A DNA stretch of 64,000 nucleotides from Clostridiales bacterium (GTDB lineage: Bacteria; Bacillota; Clostridia; Oscillospirales; Oscillospiraceae): the NCBI GenBank assembly GCA_029265405.1, contig JAJUJI010000001.1, forward strand, positions 186,001 through 250,000. Reading direction: 5' to 3'. Position numbers and translations under genes: made by a program. Positions 32,594 through 40,982 of the stretch are shown here, piece after piece; the stretch's first letter is position 1, and each line of letters begins with the position of its first letter. Under the pieces are notes generated by a model. That model had not been told where the DNA came from. It saw only the letters and a program-made list of their open reading frames with translations, and searched no databases.

Positions 32594-33616
32594 ATGCGAA
32601 AGATTCCAGTTGAGCAGGCCGTAGGCCACACGCTGTGCCATGATATGACAGCCATCCTTGACTCGGGCTTCAAGGGAGTTAAATTCAAAAGGGGGCACGT
32701 CATAACCGAGGCCGACATACCGGAGCTGCTGAATATAGGCAAGAGCCATATATTCGTCTGGGAGCCCGGCGCAGACGAGGTCCATGAGGACGACGCGGCC
32801 ATAGCCGTGGCCGACGCTATGTGCGGGCCGGGGCTATCGCGCTCCGAGCCCTCCGAGGGCAAGGTCACCATTACGGCATCGGCAAGAGGCCTGTTTTGCA
32901 TCAATTCCGAGGCGCTTAAAAAAATCAACCTTGTCGAGGACTACACCGTCGCCACAAGGCCGGGCCTGCTTCCGGTCGAAACGGGCGAAAAGGTCTGCGG
33001 AGCGAGGATAATCCCGCTGGTTACAAAAAGGGCCAACGTGGAAAAAGCGGTTGAGCTTGCCAGAGAAGGCTATCCCGTGCTGTCCGTTCTTCCGTACAAG
33101 CCCCTGAGGGCCGGCGTTATAGTTACCGGCAGCGAGGTGTATTACGGGCGGATTGAAGATAAATTCATACCCATTATGTCAAAAAAGCTGGCCTATTACG
33201 GCGCCGAGCAGCTGGGGAGCGTCAAGTGCCCGGACGAGCTTCCGACGATATCCGCCGCAATCGACGGCTTTTTGAGGCGGGGGGCGGAGCTGATACTGCT
33301 GACCGGAGGCATGTCCGTCGACCCGGACGACCTTACGCCGACGGCGATAAGAAATACCGGGGCGCGGGTGGTGGCCCAGGGCGTTCCGATGCAGCCGGGC
33401 AACATGCTTATGCTCGCCTATCTCGGCCAGACCCTGCTGGTGGGCGTGCCCGGCGCTTCCATGCATTCTAAAACCACAGCTCTGGACTATTTCCTGCCCC
33501 GGATCTTTGCGGGGCTTGAAATCAGGAAGGAGGACATTGCCGGTCTGGGAGAGGGGGGCCTCTGCGCAGTCTGCTCCGAATGCGCCTTTCCAAACTGCAC
33601 CTTCGGCAGAAGCTGA
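32594..33616 (+). CDS. MoeA-like molybdopterin-binding protein with C-terminal Cys motif
   Basis: The 340-residue protein resembles MoeA only in its MPT-binding domain: VIVTGSEVYYGRIEDKF, LTGGMSVDPDDLTPTAIRNTGA, VPMQPGNMLMLAYLGQTLLVGVPGA. The N-terminal part (VEQAVGHTLCHDMTAI, FKRGHVI) matches molybdopterin-binding proteins found beside molybdenum hydroxylase genes. The tail has CAVCSECAFPNCTFGR, four closely spaced Cys that could bind a metal or cluster. It probably has a Moco maturation or trafficking role; its exact function is unknown. GGGAGGAGG-like sites precede the ATG. Confidence 0.85.
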   Translation: MRKIPVEQAVGHTLCHDMTAILDSGFKGVKFKRGHVITEADIPELLNIGKSHIFVWEPGADEVHEDDAAIAVADAMCGPGLSRSEPSEGKVTITASARGLFCINSEALKKINLVEDYTVATRPGLLPVETGEKVCGARIIPLVTKRANVEKAVELAREGYPVLSVLPYKPLRAGVIVTGSEVYYGRIEDKFIPIMSKKLAYYGAEQLGSVKCPDELPTISAAIDGFLRRGAELILLTGGMSVDPDDLTPTAIRNTGARVVAQGVPMQPGNMLMLAYLGQTLLVGVPGASMHSKTTALDYFLPRIFAGLEIRKEDIAGLGEGGLCAVCSECAFPNCTFGRS

Positions 33617-33641
33617 GGGCCCCTGGCCAGAGAGCTGAAGC

Positions 33642-33677
33642 GGGCCGAGCCGGAACGAAAGCGCTCCGGCTCGGCCC
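33642..33677. terminator. Hairpin between convergent MoeA-like and holin-like genes
   Basis: A perfect 12-bp stem (33642-33653 with 33666-33677, GGGCCGAGCCGG / CCGGCTCGGCCC) with a 12-nt loop. No T-run is seen, so termination is probable but not certain. Confidence 0.6.
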
Positions 33678-33720
33678 TTGACGCAGACCATGCATATGCA
33701 AAGCCATGAAGGCCCTTTCT

Positions 33721-34041
33721 TCATTTTTTCCTCTTGCTTTTGTCAGCTCCGCCGGCGGCGGCTTGAGCGCCGCTTTTAGGTTCCGGCGCAAGCTGCTTGA
33801 ATACCTGGTTGGCCCCGGTGGCCGCGAGGCCGCTGACTATGCCCACGGCTATGGCGGTTATTATATCGTCCGCCGGAAAGCCGGACATGACGCGCATGCT
33901 CAAAACGCCGAGCAGCCCGCCAAGAACGCCGCAGATTACGGGCAGCCACTTGTTGTCGATTGGGGTCAGCTTGATGACAAGCGCTGCGAGATAGCAGATG
34001 ACGGTTATCGATACTACGGACGTAATGCCCATGAAATCCAT
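33721..34041 (-). CDS. Holin-like small membrane protein
   Basis: The 106-residue protein has two or three transmembrane helices (about residues 4-24, 31-50 and 57-78) with IDNKWLPVICGVLGGLLG between them and a Lys-rich cytoplasmic tail. This layout resembles phage holins of Firmicutes prophages, which form membrane lesions at lysis. No endolysin, capsid or integrase gene is near, so it may be a domesticated or leftover gene. GGGGGAG precedes the ATG. Other small membrane proteins share such topology, so the call is tentative. Confidence 0.6.
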   Translation of the reverse strand: MDFMGITSVVSITVICYLAALVIKLTPIDNKWLPVICGVLGGLLGVLSMRVMSGFPADDIITAIAVGIVSGLAATGANQVFKQLAPEPKSGAQAAAGGADKSKRKK

Positions 34042-34153
34042 GCGATACTCCCCCTGTCATGGGAGTATATTCGCCTGCGGGCGATAATATAACCTGAAAG
34101 CTGAAGCCCGCGGGCAAGCCTGGACCTGCCGGCGGGCTTTAAGGCTTGCAGGC

Positions 34154-35593
34154 TCAGCCTATGCTATAGTCTATAGTGACCATTTTCAATTCGGTGAATT
34201 CGGCGAGGCCCAGCAGCCCCCCCTCCTTGCCCAGCCCGCTTTCCTTCACGCTGGTGCCCCAGGATTGCTCGTTGGTCAGGGTCTGGCAATTTATGAACAC
34301 AGAGCCTACGCGCAGGTCGCCGGCAAGGCGCAGGCAATTTTTGATGTCGCTGGACCACAGATGGGCGCAGAGCCCGTATTCGGAGTCGTTGGCAAGAGCG
34401 AGTATATCGTCGGCGTCGGTATACTTGATGACCACCGCCACGGGGCCGAAAACCTCCTCGCGCGCTATGGTCATGTCGTGGGTGCAGCCGCTGACTATGG
34501 TGGGCATTACGTAGCAGCCCTTTTTATGGAGCTCGGTCTTTTCCTGGGCATAGTAAATGCTCGCGCCTTCCCTGACGGCTCCGGAAATGTATTTTTCAAC
34601 CTTGCGCTGGTGGGCTTCACTGGCCGCCGGGCCCATAAAGGTATCCTTTTCGGTGGGGTCTCCTACCTTGATTTTCCGGGCAAAGTCGGCAAATTTCTCT
34701 AGGAAGGCGTCATGGACTCTTTCGTGCACATAGTATCTGCCCGGGCCTGAGCAGTGCTGCCCGCAGTTGTTGAACTGGCGGTTGGCAAGGACGGCTACGG
34801 CCGCGTCAAGATTCGCGTCGGGGAATATTACGACGGGATTGTTGCCCCCAAGCTCCATTACGCATTTTTTTACGGTATTGGCAGCGTAGGCCAGCACGTT
34901 CTTGCCCGTTTCGCTGCTGCCGGTAAAGCCGATAATGTCCACTCCGGGATGGCTGCAAAGCTCCCTGCCCACATCCTCGCCTCCGCCGGTGACGACGTTG
35001 AAAACCCCGTCCGGGACGCCGGCGCTCTGGATGATCTCGGCCATTTTAAGGCAGGTCATGGAATTGGTGCTGGGGGGCTTTATTACGCAGGTGTTGCCGA
35101 CGGCTATCACGGCGGACATCTTTACGGCCATCATTATGACCGGAAGGTTCCACGGTATGATCAGCGCGGCCACCCCGAAGGGCTCGCGCCTGAAATAAGA
35201 GAGCTTGCCCTCCTCCATAGGTATATGCGTGCCCATAAGCGCCTGCGCTATGGAGGCGTTGTATTCAAACTTGTCGGCGGCGCCCATGCAGACGCCTATG
35301 GCGTCCTTATAGGGAGTTCCGTGCTCCATGACGTCGCACATGGCCAGCTCCTCGGCCCGCTCTCTTATTTTGGCGGCTATGCCCTTCAGCACCGCGCTGC
35401 GCTGGGCCTGAGTTTTCTTCGACCAGGCCGGAAAGGCCGCCCTTGCGGCCGAGACAGCCTTGTCCACGTCGCTTTTGCCCGCCCTGGGGACTTTGGACAG
35501 CTTTTCCATGGTGGCCGGGTTTACAGTTTCAAAGGTCTTGCCGCCGTCGGCGTCCACCCACTTGCCGCCGATAAGCATTTTGCATTCGTACAT
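34154..35593 (-). CDS. NAD(P)-dependent aldehyde dehydrogenase
   Basis: This 479-residue ALDH superfamily enzyme oxidises an aldehyde to an acid. Family motifs: PWNLPVIMMAVKM, GNTCVIKPPSTNS, GFTGSSETGKNV (nucleotide binding), MELGGNNPVVI with the general-base Glu, and NCGQHCSGPGR with the catalytic Cys. EEVFGPV is also present. The substrate cannot be told from sequence. It is 18 nt downstream of a second, divergent-sequence ALDH in the same operon. GGAGG lies 12 nt before the ATG, rather far. Confidence 0.9.
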   Translation of the reverse strand: MYECKMLIGGKWVDADGGKTFETVNPATMEKLSKVPRAGKSDVDKAVSAARAAFPAWSKKTQAQRSAVLKGIAAKIRERAEELAMCDVMEHGTPYKDAIGVCMGAADKFEYNASIAQALMGTHIPMEEGKLSYFRREPFGVAALIIPWNLPVIMMAVKMSAVIAVGNTCVIKPPSTNSMTCLKMAEIIQSAGVPDGVFNVVTGGGEDVGRELCSHPGVDIIGFTGSSETGKNVLAYAANTVKKCVMELGGNNPVVIFPDANLDAAVAVLANRQFNNCGQHCSGPGRYYVHERVHDAFLEKFADFARKIKVGDPTEKDTFMGPAASEAHQRKVEKYISGAVREGASIYYAQEKTELHKKGCYVMPTIVSGCTHDMTIAREEVFGPVAVVIKYTDADDILALANDSEYGLCAHLWSSDIKNCLRLAGDLRVGSVFINCQTLTNEQSWGTSVKESGLGKEGGLLGLAEFTELKMVTIDYSIG

Positions 35594-35611
35594 AAGCGCT
35601 TCTCGCCTCCG

Positions 35612-37090
35612 TCAAAGCTTAATCATGTTTTCCCAGAAGGTGTGGGGCTTTTCGTCAAGGTTGAGCCATATATGCTTGTGGAAGGTGTATTCGTCCAGCA
35701 CAAGCATGGAGTTCTCCTTAGTCCAGCCAGACTCCTTGCAGCCGCCCCAGGGCGTCTCGGGAACGATCTTCAAATGCTGGTTTATCCAGCAGGTGCCGGT
35801 CTGTATTTTGTCGATGAGCTTCAAGCCCAGTCTGAAGTCGCGCGTCCAGATTGAGGCGCAGAGCCCGTAGCGGCAATCGTTTATCAGCTCCACTCCCTCA
35901 TCGGCCGTTTTAACCTTCATAACGCCGACCACCGGAGCGAAAATTTCGTCCTGCATAAGCTCGTGTCTTGCGTCGGTGGCTTCAAAAATAGTCGGCATGA
36001 CGTAGGCCCCGTTTTTCAAAGCGGGAGAGGAGGGCCTCTCGCCTCCCAGCAGGCACTTGAAGCCGGCCTCCCTGGCGGAAGCTATATAGCGCTCGGCGGT
36101 GTCGCGGCAGGCGCTGTAGGCCAGAGGGCCCATCATTGTGGCCGGATCCATGGGATCGCCGACGGTGATTTTTGATGCGGCCGCCACGAAACGCTCTATG
36201 AACTTCGCGTATATGCCCTCATGAACGAAGAATCTGCTGGGGGAGCCGCAATTCTGCCCGGAATTGAAAAAGGCGCTGTATACGGCCGTTTCCACAACTG
36301 CGTCAAGCTCCGCGTCGTCCAGTATGAGCATGGCGTTTTTGCCGCCGAGCTCCGAGGCCACGGGCTTGACATAGGTGCTGGCAAGCTCCATTATCCTTTT
36401 TCCCACCCTGGAATCGCCCGTAAAGTTTATCTTGTTCACGCCGGGATGCCTTACGATGGCCTCGCCCACCTCTCCGCCGGGGCCGGTGAGTATGTTCACC
36501 ACGCCCGCCGGAAGGCCCGCCTCCACGCAGTATTCGCCGAGCTTCAGCACCGTCAGCGGCGCGCAGGAGGGGGGCTTGAGTATGCAGCAGTTGCCCGTAA
36601 TCAAGGCCGGAGCCAGCTTTGAAACCGCCGTTACAAGCGGGAAGTTCCAGGGAGTAATCAAGCCGACAACGCCGTAGGGCTCCCTGAGCGTCATTACCCG
36701 CGCGGAGGGGTCCGCGGTTATGGTAAGGCCGGTAAGGCTGCGCCCCAGACCGGCCATCAGCTCGAACTCCCCGATGGCGGCTGGAATGTCGAAATTGCTG
36801 GTCTTGCTCACGGGCCCGCCGTACTGCGCGGTTTCCAGCCTTATCAGCTCGCCGGCGTCCCTAGAAATCAGCTCCGCCAGCTTGAAAAGATATTTGGCCC
36901 TGTCGCCGACATAGGTGTTTTTCCAGGCGTGCTTGGCGCGGTTTGCCGCGGCCGCAGCCAAGTCCACATCCTCGGCCGTGCATCTCGGAACCGTCGCTAC
37001 GACGCTGCCGTCGGCGGGGTTTACCACATCCATCGTCCCTCCGCGGACAGGTTTAGTCAGCTTTCCGTCGATTAGTATTTTATAATCCAA
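35612..37090 (-). CDS. NAD(P)-dependent aldehyde dehydrogenase, TTG start
   Basis: The 492-residue enzyme shows PWNFPLVTAVSKLAPALITGN, KPPSCAPLT, INFTGDSRVGKRI, SELGGKNAML (general-base Glu) and NSGQNCGSPSR with the catalytic Cys. It starts with TTG, supported by AAGGAG about 11 nt upstream and by lack of a better start. Compared with its neighbour the active-site surroundings differ, so the two probably handle different aldehydes or form a heteromer. It is first in a two-gene operon behind a predicted promoter with an extended -10. Confidence 0.9.
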   Translation of the reverse strand: MDYKILIDGKLTKPVRGGTMDVVNPADGSVVATVPRCTAEDVDLAAAAANRAKHAWKNTYVGDRAKYLFKLAELISRDAGELIRLETAQYGGPVSKTSNFDIPAAIGEFELMAGLGRSLTGLTITADPSARVMTLREPYGVVGLITPWNFPLVTAVSKLAPALITGNCCILKPPSCAPLTVLKLGEYCVEAGLPAGVVNILTGPGGEVGEAIVRHPGVNKINFTGDSRVGKRIMELASTYVKPVASELGGKNAMLILDDAELDAVVETAVYSAFFNSGQNCGSPSRFFVHEGIYAKFIERFVAAASKITVGDPMDPATMMGPLAYSACRDTAERYIASAREAGFKCLLGGERPSSPALKNGAYVMPTIFEATDARHELMQDEIFAPVVGVMKVKTADEGVELINDCRYGLCASIWTRDFRLGLKLIDKIQTGTCWINQHLKIVPETPWGGCKESGWTKENSMLVLDEYTFHKHIWLNLDEKPHTFWENMIKL

Positions 37091-37141
37091 AATAAAGTCA
37101 TCTCCTTTATTCCTGTTGGACGAACTCGCTCATTTTTGCTC

Positions 37142-37171
37142 AGTATAGCATACGGCGATAATAAATAACAA
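37142..37171 (-). promoter_or_regulatory. Promoter of the aldehyde dehydrogenase pair
   Basis: On the minus strand TTGTTA (37166-37171) and TATACT (37142-37147) with an 18-bp spacer; TG lies one base before the -10 (extended -10). Confidence 0.65.
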
Positions 37172-37220
37172 GATATATAATTTTGCGGCAGGCCGCCGCC
37201 CGGGCAACATTATTCCCGGA

Positions 37221-37439
37221 TTAAAGGAATGCGGACAGGCTCCGAAGGCTTCCGGACAAAGCAAAGGGCCCGCGCTTGGAATCCTCCTTCCAGCGACGGG
37301 CCTTTTTGCGGTTGTAAGCCTTGGGATTGTCAGGTCTGCGGGTCACCGGATTTATGGCGCCCCAGGAGCCGCGTTTTTGCGTGTTGATCTGCTTCCGCTT
37401 TCTTTTAGACAGCTTTTCAAAGGGTATGAATCTTTCCAT
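37221..37439 (-). CDS. Small conserved basic protein
   Basis: This 72-residue protein starts MERFIPFEKLSKRKRKQ and contains RGSWGAINPVTRRPDNPKAYNRKKARRW. About a third of residues are Lys/Arg. I remember near-identical short proteins widely annotated as hypothetical in Firmicutes, so it is a real, conserved gene. AAGGAGG lies directly before the ATG at 37439; the upstream in-frame start at 37499 lacks such a site. The charge suggests binding to RNA, ribosome or DNA; no function is known to me. Confidence 0.82.
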   Translation of the reverse strand: MERFIPFEKLSKRKRKQINTQKRGSWGAINPVTRRPDNPKAYNRKKARRWKEDSKRGPFALSGSLRSLSAFL

Positions 37440-37526
37440 GCTTCCCCTCCTTGAACGTTTACATAATATTATACCACGCCGGGCTTGCCGCGTCCACATG
37501 AAACCGGCGGCAAGCGCCGCTTTTTA

Positions 37527-37555
37527 TTGACATATGCCGGAAAAACATGTAGACT
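37527..37555 (+). promoter_or_regulatory. Promoter of the DUF4213/DUF364-DUF169 pair
   Basis: TTGACA (37527-37532) and TAGACT (37550-37555) with a 17-bp spacer, 28 bp before the start codon. Confidence 0.65.
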
Positions 37556-37583
37556 GGGTGCAAAAACGAAGGATTTTGGCTAA

Positions 37584-38348
37584 ATGATAATTCAGCAGCT
37601 TATTTCGGCCGCGCTGGAGAAGGCCGGCGGCAGAAGGATAAGGGACGCGCGCGTGGGGATAGAATATGCCTGCGTTTTGCTGGAGGACGGCTCCTGCGGT
37701 CTGGCCTACACCTTCCGGGACGAGAGGGACTGCGGCGCGGTGCTGGATTCCGCACCCGGGCTTGCGGGGCAGCGCGCCGAGGAGCTCATTTGCTGGGCGG
37801 CGGACGCCAACAGGTACAAGGCCGCTTTAGGGCTTGCGGCGATAAACGCGGTTTTGAACTCGGACGGCAAATGCGAAAGGGAGGAGGGCAATATCATAGA
37901 CGCGCTGTCGCCCGCCGAAAGCGAGGTTTTCGGAATAGTGGGGGAATTTCAGCCCGTTTTGAGGAAGATAGCGCCCATGACGAAAAACGTCCATGTGTTT
38001 GAGCTGAACCCGGCAAGGGACAGCGGCTTTTTGGCGCCCGATGACATGCCGCTCTATTTGCCTAAATGCGATTACGTGCTTATAACCGCCTCGGCGATAA
38101 TAAACCATACGATAGACGGCGTTCTGGCCCTTTGCGGAGGCGAAAGCGTCCGCAAGGTGTATCTTATGGGACCCTCGGCGCCTCTGTGCCCGGAGGTGCT
38201 CGGGAAGCATAACGTGACGGTCATAGCCGGGTGCGAGGCCGTAAAGCCGGAGCTGCTTATGGAAATCATAAGCCTCTGCGGGGGTACAAAGCATATGAAG
38301 CCTGCCGTCAAGCAGGTTATTGTAAAAACAAAGAGCTTGGAGGAATAA
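37584..38348 (+). CDS. DUF4213/DUF364 putative heavy-metal-chelation protein
   Basis: The 254-residue protein has an N-terminal enolase-like DUF4213 part (VGIEYACVLLEDGSCGLAYTF) and a C-terminal Rossmann-like DUF364 part (VFGIVGEFQPVLRKI, VFELNP, DYVLITASAIINHTIDGVL, VYLMGPSAPLCPEVL). The fold is described for a structural-genomics protein proposed to chelate heavy metals; the biological role is not settled. It is followed after 3 nt by a DUF169 gene, so the two form an operon. GGAGG near its end serves the next gene. Confidence 0.85.
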   Translation: MIIQQLISAALEKAGGRRIRDARVGIEYACVLLEDGSCGLAYTFRDERDCGAVLDSAPGLAGQRAEELICWAADANRYKAALGLAAINAVLNSDGKCEREEGNIIDALSPAESEVFGIVGEFQPVLRKIAPMTKNVHVFELNPARDSGFLAPDDMPLYLPKCDYVLITASAIINHTIDGVLALCGGESVRKVYLMGPSAPLCPEVLGKHNVTVIAGCEAVKPELLMEIISLCGGTKHMKPAVKQVIVKTKSLEE

Positions 38349-38351
38349 AAA

Positions 38352-39176
38352 ATGCCGACCATTGAAGAATTCAACGCGCTGGGAAGGGAGCTGGAGGAAA
38401 ATTTGCTGCTCAGGTTTTCTCCGATCGCCCTGAAGCTTATAGGCGAGGGCGAGATCCCGGAAGGCTGCATCCGGCCGCGAAGGGATAGGGGAGTGCATTA
38501 CGCCCTGTGCCAGGCCTTTGCCGCCGTGCGGCGCGAGAAAAAGGCCATCGCCCTGTTCAAGGAGGATCACTGGTGCGTCTGGCCCGTGGTAAGCCTCAGG
38601 CTGACGCCCAAGGCCGAGGGCGACGACGAGTATCTCGGCTCCAAGGAATTTTTGAAGGATCCGCAAAAGGGAATACGGCATTTCAAGGAGCATTTCCCTT
38701 ACATAGCAGAGGACAGGCGAAAGGAGGGGCTTGCTTTGGCTCCGCTTTCAAAATGCAATTTCGAGCCGGATATAGTATGCGTATACTGCATCCCGTCCCA
38801 GCTCAGGCAGCTTCTCATGGCGGCAAAGTACAATACCGCCGAGCTGATCCCGTCTGCGCTTGAAACCTATAACTCCTGCGGCAACGCAATAATACCGGTG
38901 CTCAACGGAGAAAGGCCGTTCAACGTAACGATTCCGGATGCCGGGGAATATGACCGCAGCCTTGCAGATGAAAGCGAGATGGTGCTCACAATGAGCGCCG
39001 CCAGGCTGAAAGAGGTCGTGGATTCCTTAAAGATTCTGTCCGGCATGGGCTTCGGCTATAAGCAGCTTGCCTTTGACATGAACCTGGACTATCCGAGGGC
39101 TGAATTTTACAATGTGATGTTCGAAAAATGGGGCCTCGACACCGGCAGGCAGTGGAAGCCGGGCGACAGAAGCTGA
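38352..39176 (+). CDS. DUF169-family protein
   Basis: This 274-residue protein matches DUF169: an early RFSPIALKLIGEGEIPEGC, a Cys-containing ALCQAFAAVRREKKAIALFKEDHWCVWP, FKEHFPYIAE, and a late CGNAIIPVLNGERPFNVTIPD. The spacing of Cys residues suggests metal or cofactor contact. The family is common in anaerobes, often beside corrinoid, formate or metal-metabolism genes; the function is unknown. It is co-transcribed with the DUF364 gene upstream. Confidence 0.85.
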   Translation: MPTIEEFNALGRELEENLLLRFSPIALKLIGEGEIPEGCIRPRRDRGVHYALCQAFAAVRREKKAIALFKEDHWCVWPVVSLRLTPKAEGDDEYLGSKEFLKDPQKGIRHFKEHFPYIAEDRRKEGLALAPLSKCNFEPDIVCVYCIPSQLRQLLMAAKYNTAELIPSALETYNSCGNAIIPVLNGERPFNVTIPDAGEYDRSLADESEMVLTMSAARLKEVVDSLKILSGMGFGYKQLAFDMNLDYPRAEFYNVMFEKWGLDTGRQWKPGDRS

Positions 39177-39202
39177 TTGCCAAGAAAAATGAAAGAGACG
39201 GC

Positions 39203-39814
39203 TTAAAAGAAAATCACTCTTCCGCTGCGCAGGCTGTATTTGGCTCCGACGACCCTGAGCCCGCCTTCGACGATGAGCCTGCCGACAGCGGGGTTGGCGC
39301 TGATTTCCGCGACCGTGGTTCTTATATTTTCGTTTGCGCATTCCTCATAAACATCGGCGGGGCTCGAGAGCCTGTCCAGCGACCGCTTTATTTTGTCCAC
39401 TACGGCTTTAACCGCGCCACTGGCCTGGCCGTTTTCCACTGCCGCCTTTACGGCTCCGCAATTTTCATGCCCGAGAACCACTATAAGCGGGATATGCAGG
39501 TGCTCCGCCCCGTACTCGACGCTGCCGAGGCCCGCCTCATCCAGCGTGTGGCCCGCCGTCCTGACGACAAAGAGCCTGCCGAAGCCCTGGTCAAAGATCA
39601 GCTCGGGCGGCACGCGGGAATCGGAGCAGCAGACCACCGTCGCAAAAGGACGCTGTCCTTTTGCGGCAAGCTCTTCAAGCTCCCTCATGTCTATTTTCCT
39701 ATGGAGGGAGCCCCCCGAGACAAAGCGTTCGTTCCCCTCCTTCAATTCCAGCAGAGCCTTGTCTGCTTCAAAAAGACCCATCTTAAGCATGCCTCCGACT
39801 GTATTATTATTCAT
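39203..39814 (-). CDS. Beta-class carbonic anhydrase
   Basis: The 203-residue enzyme interconverts CO2 and bicarbonate. Zinc-site motifs are CSDSRVPPE (Cys and Asp ligands/dyad) and HENCGAV (His and Cys ligands). VRTAGHTLDEAGLGSVEYGAEHL also matches. It starts 7 nt after the stop of the LysR gene, so the two are one operon. Bicarbonate supply for carboxylation or CO2 hydration during fermentation is the likely purpose. Confidence 0.95.
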   Translation of the reverse strand: MNNNTVGGMLKMGLFEADKALLELKEGNERFVSGGSLHRKIDMRELEELAAKGQRPFATVVCCSDSRVPPELIFDQGFGRLFVVRTAGHTLDEAGLGSVEYGAEHLHIPLIVVLGHENCGAVKAAVENGQASGAVKAVVDKIKRSLDRLSSPADVYEECANENIRTTVAEISANPAVGRLIVEGGLRVVGAKYSLRSGRVIFF

Positions 39815-39821
39815 ATAACGC

Positions 39822-40715
39822 CTACGCCTGCTTATCGTACATCTCGCGAACGACTTCCAGAAAGAGCTTGGCTGCCGGACTGGTCATATTCTTGTGCCAG
39901 GCAACGACATAGGTCCGTATGGCGTCCGCCTCCGGTATGCGGGTAAAGCTTATGTTTTCGGAATAGAACACCCGGCTCAGCGCTTCCGGAATTATGGATA
40001 TGCCCACGCCCGCGCCGACCGAAAGCAGCACTGCCTCCGCCCTGTCGTATTGGCAGACTACGTTGGGGGTATAATCCCTGGCGGCGCAAACCTTCATTAT
40101 TTGGTTGTAAAGCGTCGGCCCGTCCGTTTCGGACACCCCTATGAAGCGCTCGTTCTTAAGCTTGGAGAAATCCAGGGGCTTGCCGGCCAGCGGATGGTCG
40201 GCCGGAAAGGCCACGCACAGATGATCCGTGTGCGACACTATGCAGTCGTAGCTGTCGCCCTCCGGCACCATTTCCTGGCCCGCAAAATGGAAGTCGTATT
40301 TTTTCTCGTTCATCGCTATAACCTGGCTGCGCCCGGAGGTAAAGGTTATATCAGTCATTATGTTCGGCCATCTCTTTGAAAACACGGCCAAACACCTTGA
40401 CAGCGCCGAGCTTGAGGTAGTCAGCGCCGATATGGATATGCTCCCGCAGTGGCCGCTTTCCATCTGCTTTATTCTGAAGGCCGTTTTTTCGGCTATGTCA
40501 ACCATTTCTATGGCGCTTGGCAGCAGCTCCCTGCCGGCGTCGGTAATCATTACGTTCCTTTTCGAGCGGATGAAAAGCTGGGCTCCGAGCTGCTTTTCAA
40601 GCTCGCTTATGCTGTGGCTTATGGAAGGCTGGGATATCCCGCAGCGCCTGGCCGCCTCGGAAAAATTCAGGGTCTGCGCTACGGCTATAAAATACTGAAG
40701 CTGATTTATGTCCAT
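39822..40715 (-). CDS. LysR-family transcriptional regulator
   Basis: This 297-residue protein has the LysR N-terminal helix-turn-helix (LQYFIAVAQTLNFSEAARRCGISQPSISHSISELEKQLG) and a periplasmic-binding-like effector domain from about residue 90. ATG 40715 has AGGAG 8 nt upstream; the open frame extends to 40733. It is transcribed with, not divergent from, the carbonic anhydrase gene, an unusual arrangement for LysR proteins. The target may be this operon or another; the ligand is unknown. Confidence 0.92.
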   Translation of the reverse strand: MDINQLQYFIAVAQTLNFSEAARRCGISQPSISHSISELEKQLGAQLFIRSKRNVMITDAGRELLPSAIEMVDIAEKTAFRIKQMESGHCGSISISALTTSSSALSRCLAVFSKRWPNIMTDITFTSGRSQVIAMNEKKYDFHFAGQEMVPEGDSYDCIVSHTDHLCVAFPADHPLAGKPLDFSKLKNERFIGVSETDGPTLYNQIMKVCAARDYTPNVVCQYDRAEAVLLSVGAGVGISIIPEALSRVFYSENISFTRIPEADAIRTYVVAWHKNMTSPAAKLFLEVVREMYDKQA

Positions 40716-40982
40716 TATCGGTACTCCTCTCAACCATAGATTATGCTTTAATTTTAAGGCCGCGTCAATAAGTATTGCTTTAAAATCCGCTTTAATTATA
40801 GCTTTTATCTATTACTGCCGCAACCGTTTGAGGATAAAAAAGCGCCGCCGCATACGGCCCGGTTTGAACGGCTCACGGCGCCCGGCATTGAGCTTAGCGC
40901 CAGCGGCTAAGCGATGCTTGGGCTTAACCATAAGCTGTCCGCCATTATGCGGCAGTGCGCTTATTGCTTATATCTTGGCTTA

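Noticed and set aside
37507-37528. GCGGC-AAGC-GCCGC-TTTTTATT as a plus-strand terminator
   Set aside because: The stem has only five pairs and no plus-strand gene lies upstream to terminate.
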